This document shows, piece by piece, positions 1 to 7,705 of a DNA stretch of 32,115 bases. The stretch comes from CAYZBM01 sp964476705 (GTDB taxonomy: Bacteria; Pseudomonadota; Alphaproteobacteria; Rickettsiales; UBA6187). The position numbers and the translations under genes are program-made. Numbering within the stretch: position 1 is the stretch's first letter; every line of letters begins with the position of its first letter. A model generated the notes under the pieces. That model was not told the DNA's origin. It worked only from the letters and a program-made list of their open reading frames with translations, and ran no database searches. Where the stretch lies: the NCBI GenBank assembly GCA_964476705.1, contig CAYZBM010000013.1:1-32115 (forward strand). The letters run 5' to 3'.

Positions 1-338
1 AAAGAGAAGAAGTTGAACGTGGTCAAGTTTTGGCGAAACCTGGTTCAATTACTCCACACGTGAAATTTGAAGCTGAAGTTTACGTATTAAGTAAAGAGGA
101 AGGTGGTAGACATACTCCGTTCTTTGCTAAATATCGTCCGCAATTCTATTTCAGAACAACAGACGTAACTGGTGAGATTATATTGCCAGATGGTGTTGAG
201 ATGATTATGCCTGGAGACAATGCAAAATTGACCGTAGTTTTGATTGCGCCGATCGCAATGACTGAAGGTTTACGTTTTGCGATCCGTGAAGGCGGCAGAA
301 CCGTTGGGGCAGGGGTTGTTACAAAGATTGTTCAATAG
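1..338 (+). CDS. tuf: Elongation factor Tu, C-terminal part (5' end outside window)
   Basis: About 112 C-terminal residues of EF-Tu, the GTPase that brings aminoacyl-tRNA to the ribosome. The reading frame is open from base 3, so the gene is cut by the window edge, not truncated in the genome. Visible are most of domain 3: the segment around HTPFFAKYRPQFYFRTTDVTG, shortened here to its recognisable core YRPQFYFRTTDVTG, the MPGDN turn, and the GLRFAIREGGRTVGAGVV end typical of the family. tuf immediately upstream of rpsJ is the usual order in Rickettsia and many other bacteria, so it may feed transcription into the S10 block. The domain 3 sequence matches bacterial EF-Tu throughout, and nothing in this part looks degraded. 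Confidence 0.97.
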   Translation, partial: REEVERGQVLAKPGSITPHVKFEAEVYVLSKEEGGRHTPFFAKYRPQFYFRTTDVTGEIILPDGVEMIMPGDNAKLTVVLIAPIAMTEGLRFAIREGGRTVGAGVVTKIVQ

Positions 339-347
339 TTTTATAAT

Positions 348-409
348 TGTTCTTGAATAATCAAGGGACATCATATATGTTGCCACGCCTTTGGTTCTCC
401 AAGTTTTTT
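348..409 (+). promoter_or_regulatory. Two hairpins in the tuf-rpsJ gap, the second attenuator-like
   Basis: The 93-base gap holds two inverted repeats. The first pairs TGTTCTTGA (348-356) with TCAAGGGACA (361-370) around an ATAA loop, with two G-T pairs and one bulge. The second pairs TTTGG (390-394) with CCAAG (399-403) around TTCT and is followed directly by six T residues (404-409). The second has the layout of a factor-independent terminator but the stem is only 5 pairs, one of them G-T, so at most partial termination between tuf and rpsJ is suggested. The rpsJ ribosome-binding site AAGGA (417-421) lies just downstream. Confidence 0.35.
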
Positions 410-431
410 AAATATTAAGGATTTTAAAGTA

Positions 432-749
432 ATGCATAAGCAGAAAATACGAATTAAGCTAAAAGCTTTTGATCATAGACTTCTTGATAAGTCTTTGAGT
501 GAGATTGTTAGTACCGTAAAACGTACTGGAGCTAAAGTAAAAGGGCCAATACCTTTACCTTTGCGTATCGAGAGATTTACTGTGAATAAAAGTCCACACG
601 TGGATAAAAAATCACGGGAGCAGTTTGAGATTAGAACTCATAAAAGACTAATAATAATAGAGCCTACGTCACAAACTGTTGATGCTCTAATGAAATTAGA
701 TTTAGCTGCTGGTGTTGAAGTTGATATTAAATTGTTGGAGGCAGCATAA
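432..749 (+). CDS. rpsJ: 30S ribosomal protein S10
   Basis: S10 sits in the head of the small subunit and, in species studied, also acts as NusE with NusB in transcription antitermination. The 105-residue length is normal. The family core is plain: the FDH near the start, GPIPLP, RFTVNKSPHVDKKSREQFE and the HKRL strand. The start is supported by AAGGA ten bases upstream. It is the first gene of the S10 block; its TAA stop shares its last base with the ATG of rplC, so the two are translationally coupled. The N-terminus is basic and free of extensions. Confidence 0.97.
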   Translation: MHKQKIRIKLKAFDHRLLDKSLSEIVSTVKRTGAKVKGPIPLPLRIERFTVNKSPHVDKKSREQFEIRTHKRLIIIEPTSQTVDALMKLDLAAGVEVDIKLLEAA

Positions 750-1453
750 TGAGAACGGGTTTAATCGCAGAGAAAGTTGGCATGAGCCGCTTTTATACAC
801 AAGATGGTTTTCATATACCAGTTACAGTGTTGCATGTTGATAATTGTACAGTTATTTCTGTTAAGTCAGAAGAGACTGATGGTTATAACGCAGTGCAAGT
901 TGGTGTAGGTCAAGCTAAGTTGAAAAATGTTAGTAAGCCATTAAAAGGACATTTTGCTAAATACAAAGTTGAGCCAAAAGATAAAGTGGCGGAATTTAGA
1001 GTATCTGCTGATGCTTTATTGCAAGCTGGCCAAAGAATTTCGGTTGAACATTTTAGAGCTGGACAATTTGTCGATGTAGTTGGTACTACTATCGGTAAAG
1101 GTTTTGCTGGAGTTATGAAAAGACATAACTTTGCTGGTCTTGAAGCTTCGCATGGTGTTTCTGTTTCACACAGATCTCATGGTTCTACTGGACAAAGACA
1201 AGATCCAGGCCGAGTATTTAAAGGCAAAAAAATGGCAGGACATATGGGTAATGTTCGTTGCACAGTACAAAATCTTGAGGTCATCTCAGTGGATGCTGAG
1301 CTTGGAATTATTTGTGTATGTGGTGCTGTTCCTGGAAATAAAGGTGAATATGTATTAATAAGTGATGCGGTTAAACGTTCGTTACCTTCTAGCGTTCCTT
1401 ACCCAGCATGTATTATCTCTGATGAAAAGAAAGAGGTTGGTACTGCAGCATAA
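749..1453 (+). CDS. rplC: 50S ribosomal protein L3
   Basis: L3 is one of the first proteins to bind 23S rRNA and reaches towards the peptidyl transferase centre. The long extension loop is clear: GTTIGKGFAGVMKRHNF at residues 112-128 and GSTGQRQDPGRVFKGKKMAG at about 145-164. The Gln pair Q149/Q151 lies where the methyltransferase PrmB modifies L3 in Escherichia coli. At 234 residues it is somewhat longer than the roughly 210 of many bacteria, mostly from the C-terminal tail after residue 205. It overlaps rpsJ by one base. The following 74-base gap before rplD is AT-rich and contains a lone TATAAT at 1468-1473 without a convincing -35. Confidence 0.96.
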   Translation: MRTGLIAEKVGMSRFYTQDGFHIPVTVLHVDNCTVISVKSEETDGYNAVQVGVGQAKLKNVSKPLKGHFAKYKVEPKDKVAEFRVSADALLQAGQRISVEHFRAGQFVDVVGTTIGKGFAGVMKRHNFAGLEASHGVSVSHRSHGSTGQRQDPGRVFKGKKMAGHMGNVRCTVQNLEVISVDAELGIICVCGAVPGNKGEYVLISDAVKRSLPSSVPYPACIISDEKKEVGTAA

Positions 1454-1527
1454 TTTTTATGTTTGTATATAATAAAAGAGCTAATGATAATAAATTAGGG
1501 AAGTATTAAAGTTTTAGGAATATATTT

Positions 1528-2148
1528 ATGAAAACTAAAGTAATTACGCTTGATAATAAAGAAGCTGGAGAGATTACTCTTAATAAAGAGATCTTTGGTT
1601 TACCGGTGCGTAAAGATATCTTGCATAGAGTAGTTAATTGGCAATTGGCAAAACGTCAAGCTGGTACACACAAAACTAAAGAAAGAAGTGAGATCCAGGG
1701 TACTACGGCTAAAGCTTATAAACAAAAAGGTACTGGTAGAGCAAGGCATGGTTCACTAAGAGTAGTGCAAATGCGTGGTGGTGCTACAGCTTTTGGTCCG
1801 AGAGTTCGTTCTCATGAGCATGGTCTTCCTAAAAAAATGCGTAAATTGGGTCTTAAAACTGCTTTGTCACTAAAACTTAGTGAAGGCAAATTAACAATTA
1901 TCAAAGACATTAATATAGATTCTCCAAAAACAGCTTTAGTAAATAAAACTTTAAAATCGTTAGGTTTGAGTTCTGTTTTGCTTATAGATGGAGCTAAGGT
2001 TAATGAAAATTTTAAAAAAGCTATTAGCAATATTATAAAAGTTGATGTATTGCCAGCTGTTGGCGCGAATGTCTATGACATTTTACGCAGGGATAGTTTG
2101 GTTCTTACTGAAGAAGCTGTTAAGTTATTAGAAGAGGCACTAGCATGA
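1528..2148 (+). CDS. rplD: 50S ribosomal protein L4
   Basis: L4 has a globular body and a long basic loop that lines the nascent-peptide tunnel. That loop is seen around residues 45-95, with the signature KGTGRARHGSLR and the GGATAFGPR motif. The length, 206 residues, is standard. In E. coli L4 represses its own S10 operon by binding the leader; no comparable leader structure could be identified here. A weak AGGA precedes the ATG. The 3' end overlaps rplW by four bases (ATGA), a coupling typical of ribosomal operons. Confidence 0.96.
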   Translation: MKTKVITLDNKEAGEITLNKEIFGLPVRKDILHRVVNWQLAKRQAGTHKTKERSEIQGTTAKAYKQKGTGRARHGSLRVVQMRGGATAFGPRVRSHEHGLPKKMRKLGLKTALSLKLSEGKLTIIKDINIDSPKTALVNKTLKSLGLSSVLLIDGAKVNENFKKAISNIIKVDVLPAVGANVYDILRRDSLVLTEEAVKLLEEALA

Positions 2149-2465
2149 GTAAAAATGAAAAAAAGAAAATAGTAGCAACTCCAGAATTATATGATGTTAT
2201 TGATTCTCCGGTTATTACAGAAAAAGCTAATATGGTTTCTGCAGAGAATAAAGTTATATTCTATGTAAAACCTTGTGCAACTAAACCTTTGGTAAAAAAA
2301 GCAGTTGAAGCTTTATTCGGAGTTGATGTTGCTAAAGTTAATATTATTAATGAAAAAGGTAAAGTTAAACGTTTTCGTGGACGTTTAGGTAAACAAAAAG
2401 ACTATAAAAAAGCAATAGTTACTATCGCTAAAGGTCAACAAATTGATATAACGGCAACTGTTTAA
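2145..2465 (+). CDS. rplW: 50S ribosomal protein L23
   Basis: L23 lies at the tunnel exit and is the docking point for trigger factor and the signal recognition particle. The motif SPVITEKA at residues 21-28, including the family Glu, and the segment VKKAVEALFGVDVAKVN are diagnostic. The RFRGRLGKQKDYKKA loop that follows is the rRNA-binding part. Its 106 residues include a short charged N-terminal stretch (KNEKKKI) before the conserved core. It starts inside the last codons of rplD. Confidence 0.96.
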   Translation: MSKNEKKKIVATPELYDVIDSPVITEKANMVSAENKVIFYVKPCATKPLVKKAVEALFGVDVAKVNIINEKGKVKRFRGRLGKQKDYKKAIVTIAKGQQIDITATV

Positions 2466-2489
2466 TAATGTAAATTAAGAAGTAAGAAA

Positions 2490-3317
2490 ATGGCTTTAAA
2501 AACGTATAATCCTACTACTCCATCACAAAGACAACTAGTTTTAGTTGATCGTTCTGAAATTTGGAAAGGTGGTCCTGAGAAAAAACTAACTGTTGGTAAA
2601 CGTAAGACCGGTGGTAGAAATAATCATGGTCATATTACAACAAGACATATTGGTGGTGGTCACAAACAACGTTATAGATTAATTGATTTTAAACGAGATA
2701 AATTTAATGTTGACGCTAAAGTTGAGCGAATTGAGTACGATCCCAACAGAACTGCGTTTATTGCGCTTATTAAATATACTGATGGAACATTGTCTTATAT
2801 TCTAGCTCCGCAGCGGCTTACAGTGGGTCAAGTTATCGTTGCTGGTGAAAAAGTTGATATTTTACCAGGAAATGCTTTACCATTGAAGAATATTCCTGTA
2901 GGTACTATCGTTCATAATATAGAAATGAAGCCTGGTAAGGGTGGACAGCTTGCAAGAGCGGCTGGTTCGTATGCCCAATTAGCTGGTAAAGATTCTGGTT
3001 ATGCCTTATTAAAATTGCGTTCCGGCGAAGTTAGATTGGTTCGTTCTGAATGTATAGCAACCATTGGAGCTGTTTCCAATCCTGATCACCAAAATATAGT
3101 TATTGGTAAGGCAGGTCGTAATCGTTGGCGTGGTGTGCGTCCAACAGTTAGGGGAGTTGCGATGAACCCGGTTGACCATCCACATGGTGGTGGTGAAGGA
3201 AAAACGTCTGGTGGACGTCATCCTGTCACTCCTTGGGGTAAGCCAACTAAAGGTAAACGTACACGTAAGAATAAAAGAACTAGTAAACTTATATTAAAAC
3301 GCAGATATCAAAAATAG
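2490..3317 (+). CDS. rplB: 50S ribosomal protein L2
   Basis: L2 bridges the two subunits and is needed for peptidyl transferase activity. All hallmarks are present: GGGHKQRYRLIDFKRDK at about residues 54-70, the C-terminal MNPVDHPHGGGEG containing the conserved functionally important His, and a basic tail ending KRTSKLILKRRYQK. The length of 275 residues is that of the family. It follows rplW after 24 bases with AAGAAGTAAG upstream as a loose ribosome-binding site. Composition and codon use do not differ from neighbouring genes. Confidence 0.97.
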   Translation: MALKTYNPTTPSQRQLVLVDRSEIWKGGPEKKLTVGKRKTGGRNNHGHITTRHIGGGHKQRYRLIDFKRDKFNVDAKVERIEYDPNRTAFIALIKYTDGTLSYILAPQRLTVGQVIVAGEKVDILPGNALPLKNIPVGTIVHNIEMKPGKGGQLARAAGSYAQLAGKDSGYALLKLRSGEVRLVRSECIATIGAVSNPDHQNIVIGKAGRNRWRGVRPTVRGVAMNPVDHPHGGGEGKTSGGRHPVTPWGKPTKGKRTRKNKRTSKLILKRRYQK

Positions 3318-3342
3318 ATTTTATTAATTAGGAGTTTAAAAT

Positions 3343-3630
3343 ATGCCCCGTTCAGTTTGGAAGGGACCTTTCGTCGACAATTATGTTTTGAAAAAAGCAT
3401 CAACTGCAACTAAAGCTGGTAGCAGAAAAGTCGTTAATATTAGGTCAAGACGGTCTACTATATTGCCACAATTCGTGGGAATTACTTTTGGAGTTTATAA
3501 TGGTAAAAAATTTATACCAGTAGTAATTTCAGAAGAGATGGTAGGGCATAAATTTGGCGAATTTTCACCGACTAGGACATTCCATGGTCATGGTGCGGAT
3601 AAAAAAGCTGCAACCGGTTCTGGGAAATAA
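3343..3630 (+). CDS. rpsS: 30S ribosomal protein S19
   Basis: S19 forms a complex with S13 in the small-subunit head and contacts the A-site side. The 95-residue protein begins with PRSVWKGPFVD, followed by RSRRSTILPQFVG and VGHKFGEFSPTRTFHGHG, all textbook S19 segments. AGGAG at about 3331-3335 precedes the ATG at good spacing. The C-terminus ends KKAATGSGK, basic and disordered as is usual. Confidence 0.97.
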   Translation: MPRSVWKGPFVDNYVLKKASTATKAGSRKVVNIRSRRSTILPQFVGITFGVYNGKKFIPVVISEEMVGHKFGEFSPTRTFHGHGADKKAATGSGK

Positions 3631-3654
3631 AGGATAATATAGGGTTTAAAGATA

Positions 3655-4032
3655 ATGGGTAAAAGTTCCACATTAAGAAAACTAGCCGGCAATCAAGCGA
3701 GTGCCAAGCTAAAGCATGTTAAGGTTAGTCCGCGTAAATTGGGATTAGTTGCTAATCTAATTAAAGGTATGAAAGCTGAAGTTGCGCTTGTGCAGTTAAA
3801 ATTTAATAAAAAGCGTATTGCTAATGATGTTAGAAGCGTGTTACAAGCAGCGATTGCTAATGCTGAGAATAATCACGGTCTTGATATTGACAATTTAGTT
3901 ATATCTGAAGTTCGTGTAGGAAAAGCTTTCGTAATTAAACGGGTTCATGCAAGGGCACGTGGTAGAGCAGGAAGAATAATAAAACCTTTTAGTAACTTAG
4001 AAATAATAGTTACTGAACAAGTACAGGAGTAA
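3655..4032 (+). CDS. rplV: 50S ribosomal protein L22
   Basis: L22 contacts all 23S rRNA domains; its long beta-hairpin lines the exit tunnel and is a site of macrolide resistance changes in other bacteria. The core starts with VSPRKLGLVANLIKG at residues 24-38; the hairpin is seen in VHARARGRAGRIIKP at about residues 97-111. The length of 125 residues includes about 15 extra N-terminal residues (GKSSTLRKLAGNQAS) before the usual start of homology. Only four bases separate it from rpsC. Confidence 0.96.
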   Translation: MGKSSTLRKLAGNQASAKLKHVKVSPRKLGLVANLIKGMKAEVALVQLKFNKKRIANDVRSVLQAAIANAENNHGLDIDNLVISEVRVGKAFVIKRVHARARGRAGRIIKPFSNLEIIVTEQVQE

Positions 4033-4036
4033 TAAT

Positions 4037-4735
4037 ATGGGACAGAAAGCCAGACCAATTGGATTACGCGTAGGAATTAATAGAACTTGGGACTCATTAT
4101 GGTTTGCTGATGGTGATGCTTATGCAGATAGAGTACATCAAGATTTTAAAATTAGAGATTATATTAAAAAGACTTTAAGATTTTCTGGTATTAGCAAAGT
4201 GATCATTGAAAGATCGGCAGCTAAAGTTAGAATTACAATTCACACTTCTCGTCCCGGTATTTTGATCGGTAAAAAAGGTGGTGATATTGATAAAATTAAA
4301 AAACATGTAGCTAAAATTGTTAAAGCTGATGTAAGTTTAAATATAGTTGAAGTAAGAAAGCCTGAAGCTGATGCGGTTATAGTTGCAGAAACTATTGCGC
4401 AACAATTAGAAAAAAGGGTTTCTTTTAGAAGAGCGATGAAAAGAGCTATGCAATCAGCTATGAGACTTGGTGCTAAAGGAATTAGAGTGAATGTTTCTGG
4501 ACGTTTAGGTGGAGCAGAAATTGCGAGAATGGAGTGGTATAGAGAAGGTAGAGTTCCTCTACATACTTTACGTGCTGACATCGACTACGGGACTTCTGAG
4601 GCTGAAACTACTTATGGAGTTATTGGCGTTAAAGTTTGGATCTATAAAGGTGATATTTATACTAAAGACCAAATTAAAGAAGTTGTAGTTGCTAATGATT
4701 TACAATTAGATAATGAAAAAACGAGTGAAGAATAA
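4037..4735 (+). CDS. rpsC: 30S ribosomal protein S3
   Basis: S3 sits at the mRNA entry site, where it contributes to helicase activity. The type-2 KH domain is visible with its GxxG loop in RPGILIGKKGGDIDKIKKHV (loop GKKG). The C-terminal domain carries SGRLGGAEIARMEWYREGR and GVIGVKVWIYKG. At 232 residues the length is normal. AGGAG within the end of rplV (4025-4029) supports the ATG. The stop codon overlaps the ATG of rplP by one base. Confidence 0.97.
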   Translation: MGQKARPIGLRVGINRTWDSLWFADGDAYADRVHQDFKIRDYIKKTLRFSGISKVIIERSAAKVRITIHTSRPGILIGKKGGDIDKIKKHVAKIVKADVSLNIVEVRKPEADAVIVAETIAQQLEKRVSFRRAMKRAMQSAMRLGAKGIRVNVSGRLGGAEIARMEWYREGRVPLHTLRADIDYGTSEAETTYGVIGVKVWIYKGDIYTKDQIKEVVVANDLQLDNEKTSEE

Positions 4736-5148
4736 TGTTTAGTCCTAAGAAAACGAAATATCGTAAGGCCTTTAAAGGTCGTATCCATGGTGTCGCTAAA
4801 GGTGGTAGTGATTTGTTATTTGGTGCTTATGGGCTTAAAGCTATGGCTCCAGAAAGAATTTCTGCACGCCAAATTGAAGCAGTTAGACGTACAGTACAAA
4901 GATTCCTTAAAAGAAGTGGTCGTTTGTGGATTCGTATTTTTCCAGATGTGCCTATTTCGCGTAAACCAGCTGAGGTACGTATGGGTAAAGGTAAAGGTAC
5001 GCCAGAGTTTTGGGCAGCTAGAGTAAAACCTGGCCGAATAATGTTTGAGCTTGATGGTATATCTGAAGAATTAGCTAGAGGTGCTTTTCAAAGAGCTGCG
5101 GCTAAATTACCAATTAAAGTTAAATTTGTAAAACGTATTGGTGAGTAG
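4735..5148 (+). CDS. rplP: 50S ribosomal protein L16
   Basis: L16 organises the A-site tRNA-binding region of the large subunit. The start MFSPKKTKYRKAFKGR and the loop KPAEVRMGKGKGTPEFWAA identify it; the Arg in VRMGKGKG is the residue hydroxylated in E. coli L16. Length 137 residues, as expected. It is coupled to rpsC by a one-base overlap. No insertion or extension was seen. Confidence 0.97.
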   Translation: MFSPKKTKYRKAFKGRIHGVAKGGSDLLFGAYGLKAMAPERISARQIEAVRRTVQRFLKRSGRLWIRIFPDVPISRKPAEVRMGKGKGTPEFWAARVKPGRIMFELDGISEELARGAFQRAAAKLPIKVKFVKRIGE

Positions 5149-5180
5149 CTAATTAGGAGCTTTAAGTTTAGGAGATTATT

Positions 5181-5387
5181 ATGAAAATATCAGAAATTAG
5201 AACAAAGACAGTAGACGAGCTTAAACAGCTTTTACTAAATTTGAAAAAGGAAGCCTTTAATTTAAGATTCCAGAAAGCAAATGGTGAAGTTGCTAATGTA
5301 AGTAGAGTAAGGCATGTTAGAAAAGATATTGCTAAAGTAAATACTATAATAAATGAAATTGCTCGGAAAGAAGGAGTGGTAAACTAA
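5181..5387 (+). CDS. rpmC: 50S ribosomal protein L29
   Basis: A 68-residue helical hairpin protein that lies next to L23 at the tunnel exit. The pattern of LKQLLLNLKKEAFNLRFQ followed by VRHVRKDIAKVNTII is the standard L29 signature. AGGAG at about 5170-5174 precedes the ATG. The TAA stop shares one base with the ATG of rpsQ, another coupled junction. Confidence 0.94.
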   Translation: MKISEIRTKTVDELKQLLLNLKKEAFNLRFQKANGEVANVSRVRHVRKDIAKVNTIINEIARKEGVVN

Positions 5388-5632
5388 TGCCTAAAAGAAT
5401 TTTACAAGGTGTAATAGTTAGCGATAAAAGCGATAAAACAGTTATTGTTCTTGTTGAAAGAAGAATTGCACATCCAGTTTATGGCAAAATCGTTAGAGTT
5501 AATAAAAAATATGCGGCTCACGATGAAAAAAATGCCCATAAAATTGGTGATGCGGTAAAAATAAGAGAATGCAGACCTCTTTCTAAGACTAAACATTGGG
5601 AAGTCATAGAAGAGGAAGTTGTAAAAAATTAG
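5387..5632 (+). CDS. rpsQ: 30S ribosomal protein S17
   Basis: S17 is an OB-fold primary binder of 16S rRNA in the body of the small subunit. Family features are LQGVIVSDKSDKTVIVLVER, HPVYGKIVRVNKKYAAHDE, and GDAVKIRECRPLSKTKHW. At 81 residues it has the normal size. The ribosome-binding site AAGGAG lies within the end of rpmC (5371-5376). Confidence 0.96.
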   Translation: MPKRILQGVIVSDKSDKTVIVLVERRIAHPVYGKIVRVNKKYAAHDEKNAHKIGDAVKIRECRPLSKTKHWEVIEEEVVKN

Positions 5633-5682
5633 TTTAATTTAATTGGATTGTAAAATCCTCTTTAAAGGTAAGGATAGTTAAA

Positions 5683-6051
5683 ATGATACAGATGCAAACA
5701 AGATTATCAGTGGCTGATAATACGGGAGCTCTAGAAGTACAATGTATAAAAGTTCTTGGTGGATCACACATCAGGACTGCTTCTGTTGGTGATATTATAG
5801 TAGTTTCTATTAAATCATCTATACCAAAAGCGAAAGCTAAAAAAGGTACAGTACATAAAGCAGTTATAGTACGAACTAAAAAAGCTATAGTTAGAGCTGA
5901 TGGTAGTACTATTCGTTTTGATTGTAATGCTGTGGTGATAATTAATAAAGAAAATGAACCTTTAGGTACTCGGATATTTGGACCAGTTCCTAGAGAATTA
6001 AGATCTAAGAATTTTATGAAAATTATTTCACTTGCTCCGGAGGTTATATAA
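5683..6051 (+). CDS. rplN: 50S ribosomal protein L14
   Basis: L14 forms intersubunit bridges with L19 and 16S rRNA and is a target of the silencing factor RsfS in bacteria. The sequence shows RLSVADNTGA near the start, GDIIVVSIKSS, the VIVRTKK strand, and IFGPVPRELR towards the end. The 122-residue length is exactly that of the family. AAGGTAAGGA upstream supports the ATG at 5683. Confidence 0.97.
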   Translation: MIQMQTRLSVADNTGALEVQCIKVLGGSHIRTASVGDIIVVSIKSSIPKAKAKKGTVHKAVIVRTKKAIVRADGSTIRFDCNAVVIINKENEPLGTRIFGPVPRELRSKNFMKIISLAPEVI

Positions 6052-6052
6052 C

Positions 6053-6376
6053 ATGGCAGCTAAATTACGTATAAAAAAAGGCGATAAGGTAATAGTTCTT
6101 ACCGGTAAAGATAAAGGTAAGAAAGGTGAGATTATAGAAGTATTTCCTAAAGGTAATAGAGTTCGAGTTTCTGGAATTAATGTTGTTAAAAAACATCAAA
6201 AACCTGGGGCTCAAGGTCCTGGCGGTATAGTTCAAATAGAGAAATCTATACATGCATCTAACGTTGCTTGTCTTGATCCTAAATCTGGAGAAGCTACTCG
6301 CGTCGGATATAATATTTTAAAAGATGGTAAAAAAGTTAGATACGCTAAAAAATCTAGCGAAGTAATAGATAGCTAG
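6053..6376 (+). CDS. rplX: 50S ribosomal protein L24
   Basis: L24 is an assembly initiator that binds the 5' region of 23S rRNA. The KOW motif is clear in IKKGDKVIVLTGKDKGKKG, followed by GINVVKKHQKP and GGIVQIEKSIHASNV. The frame is open further upstream to an ATA/TTG-type start at 6032, but the ATG at 6053 is chosen: GGAGG at 6039-6043 is nine bases before it, the protein then starts MAAKLRIKKGD as in the family, and it begins one base after the rplN stop. The product has 107 residues. Confidence 0.96.
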   Translation: MAAKLRIKKGDKVIVLTGKDKGKKGEIIEVFPKGNRVRVSGINVVKKHQKPGAQGPGGIVQIEKSIHASNVACLDPKSGEATRVGYNILKDGKKVRYAKKSSEVIDS

Positions 6377-6397
6377 GGTTCTTAGAAAGGAAAAAAT

Positions 6398-6934
6398 ATG
6401 AAAGCGAATTATCAAACATTATATGACGAAAAAATAGTTAAGGCTATGCAAGAACTATTTAACTATGCGAATCCTATGGAAGTTCCGCGGTTAGTTAAAA
6501 TTTGTGTTAATATGGGTGTTAGAGATCCTGATACTAAAGCAGTTAATGCTGCAGCTGAGGATATGAAACTAATCACTGGACAAAAACCAGTTATTACTAA
6601 AGCCAGAAAATCAATTGCGGCCTTTAAACTTCGTGTTGATCAACCTCTTGGTTGTAAAGTTACTTTAAGAAAAAAAATCATGTATGAATTTATGGAGCGT
6701 TTAGTTAATATAGCTATGCCAAGAATTCGTGACTTTAGAGGAATTTCTGGTAAATCTTTTGATGGTCAAGGTAATTTTTCTTTTGGTCTAAAAGAGCAGA
6801 TAGTATTCCCTGAGATTGATTATGATAAAATTGATAAAATTCGTGGTATGGATATAATAATTGTTACTACTGCAAAAACTGATAATGAAGCAAAGGCTTT
6901 ATTAAAATTATTTAATTTCCCATTTGTGAATTAA
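6398..6934 (+). CDS. rplE: 50S ribosomal protein L5
   Basis: L5 binds 5S rRNA and contacts P-site tRNA and S13 across the subunit interface. The 178-residue product shows the PRLVKICVNMGV motif, LITGQKPVITKARKSIAAFK, LGCKVTLRKK, and GNFSFGLKEQIVFPEIDYDK. AAAGGAAAAA provides a strong ribosome-binding site. No unusual features. Confidence 0.97.
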   Translation: MKANYQTLYDEKIVKAMQELFNYANPMEVPRLVKICVNMGVRDPDTKAVNAAAEDMKLITGQKPVITKARKSIAAFKLRVDQPLGCKVTLRKKIMYEFMERLVNIAMPRIRDFRGISGKSFDGQGNFSFGLKEQIVFPEIDYDKIDKIRGMDIIIVTTAKTDNEAKALLKLFNFPFVN

Positions 6935-6955
6935 TAAAATAGGTGTTATAAAAAT

Positions 6956-7261
6956 ATGGCTAAAACTAGCATGATTGTAAGAGACGAAAAAAGGAAGCTT
7001 TTAGTAGAAAAGTTTAAAAAGAAGCGTGCTCATTTAAAAAAAATAATAATGAACAAATCTACTCCTATTGAAGAAAGATTTGCTGCACAATTAAAATTAA
7101 ATAAATTGCCACGCAATAGCTCTCAAAGTCGTATTAGAAATCGTTGTGAAATTACAGGAAGACCACGTGGTGTTTATAGTAAATTTAGAATGTCGCGGAT
7201 AGCGTTACGTGATTTGGCTGCTTTTGGGCAGCTTCCTGGTGTTGTTAAATCTAGTTGGTAG
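6956..7261 (+). CDS. rpsN: 30S ribosomal protein S14 (zinc-independent long form)
   Basis: S14 is a late-assembling head protein. The 101 residues and the absence of paired CxxC motifs put it in the long, zinc-independent class, as usual for Alphaproteobacteria; only one Cys (in RNRCEITGRPRG) is present. The C-terminal FRMSRIALRDLAAFGQLPGV is diagnostic. It lies between rplE and rpsH as in the standard spc order. Confidence 0.96.
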   Translation: MAKTSMIVRDEKRKLLVEKFKKKRAHLKKIIMNKSTPIEERFAAQLKLNKLPRNSSQSRIRNRCEITGRPRGVYSKFRMSRIALRDLAAFGQLPGVVKSSW

Positions 7262-7271
7262 AGGAATAAAT

Positions 7272-7670
7272 ATGTCAATGACTGATCCAATAGCTGATAT
7301 GTTAACCCGTATACGTAATGGGCAACATGCAAGACTATATAATATAGAAATGCCATCTTCTAAAGTTCGTGAAGGTATACTTACCGTGCTTAAGGATGAA
7401 GGTTATATTAAAGATTTTAGAAAAAATGAAGATGGTCAATTTCCAGTTTTAAGTGTAGACTTAAAATATGATTTTGGTGGTAAACCAGTAATTTCTGAGA
7501 TTAAAAGAGTTTCAAAACCAGGAAGAAGAGTTTATTCTGGTATTGAAAAAATGAAGAAATTTTATAATGGCTTAGGCGTTATAATATTGTCTACTTCAAA
7601 AGGTATAATGTCAGATCATGATGCAAGACGTGCCAATATCGGTGGTGAAGTTTTGTGTGCTGTATTTTAA
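7272..7670 (+). CDS. rpsH: 30S ribosomal protein S8
   Basis: S8 binds the central domain of 16S rRNA and in E. coli regulates the spc operon by binding its own mRNA. The frame can be extended upstream into rpsN, but the ATG at 7272 is chosen: GAGGAA (7261-7266) is a good ribosome-binding site and the protein then begins MSMTDPIADMLTRIRNGQ, the conserved S8 start. The C-terminal STSKGIMSDHDARRANIGGE is equally typical. The product has 132 residues. Confidence 0.96.
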   Translation: MSMTDPIADMLTRIRNGQHARLYNIEMPSSKVREGILTVLKDEGYIKDFRKNEDGQFPVLSVDLKYDFGGKPVISEIKRVSKPGRRVYSGIEKMKKFYNGLGVIILSTSKGIMSDHDARRANIGGEVLCAVF

Positions 7671-7705
7671 TTAGAGTGTTAAATTTAATATTAGGATAAT
7701 AGATA

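Noticed and set aside
1131..1358. 75-residue frame inside rplC
   Set aside because: Out-of-frame shadow of L3 with no protein-like composition.
1468..1473. TATAAT in the rplC-rplD gap as a promoter
   Set aside because: No -35-like hexamer at 16-18 bases, and AT-rich gaps give such matches by chance.
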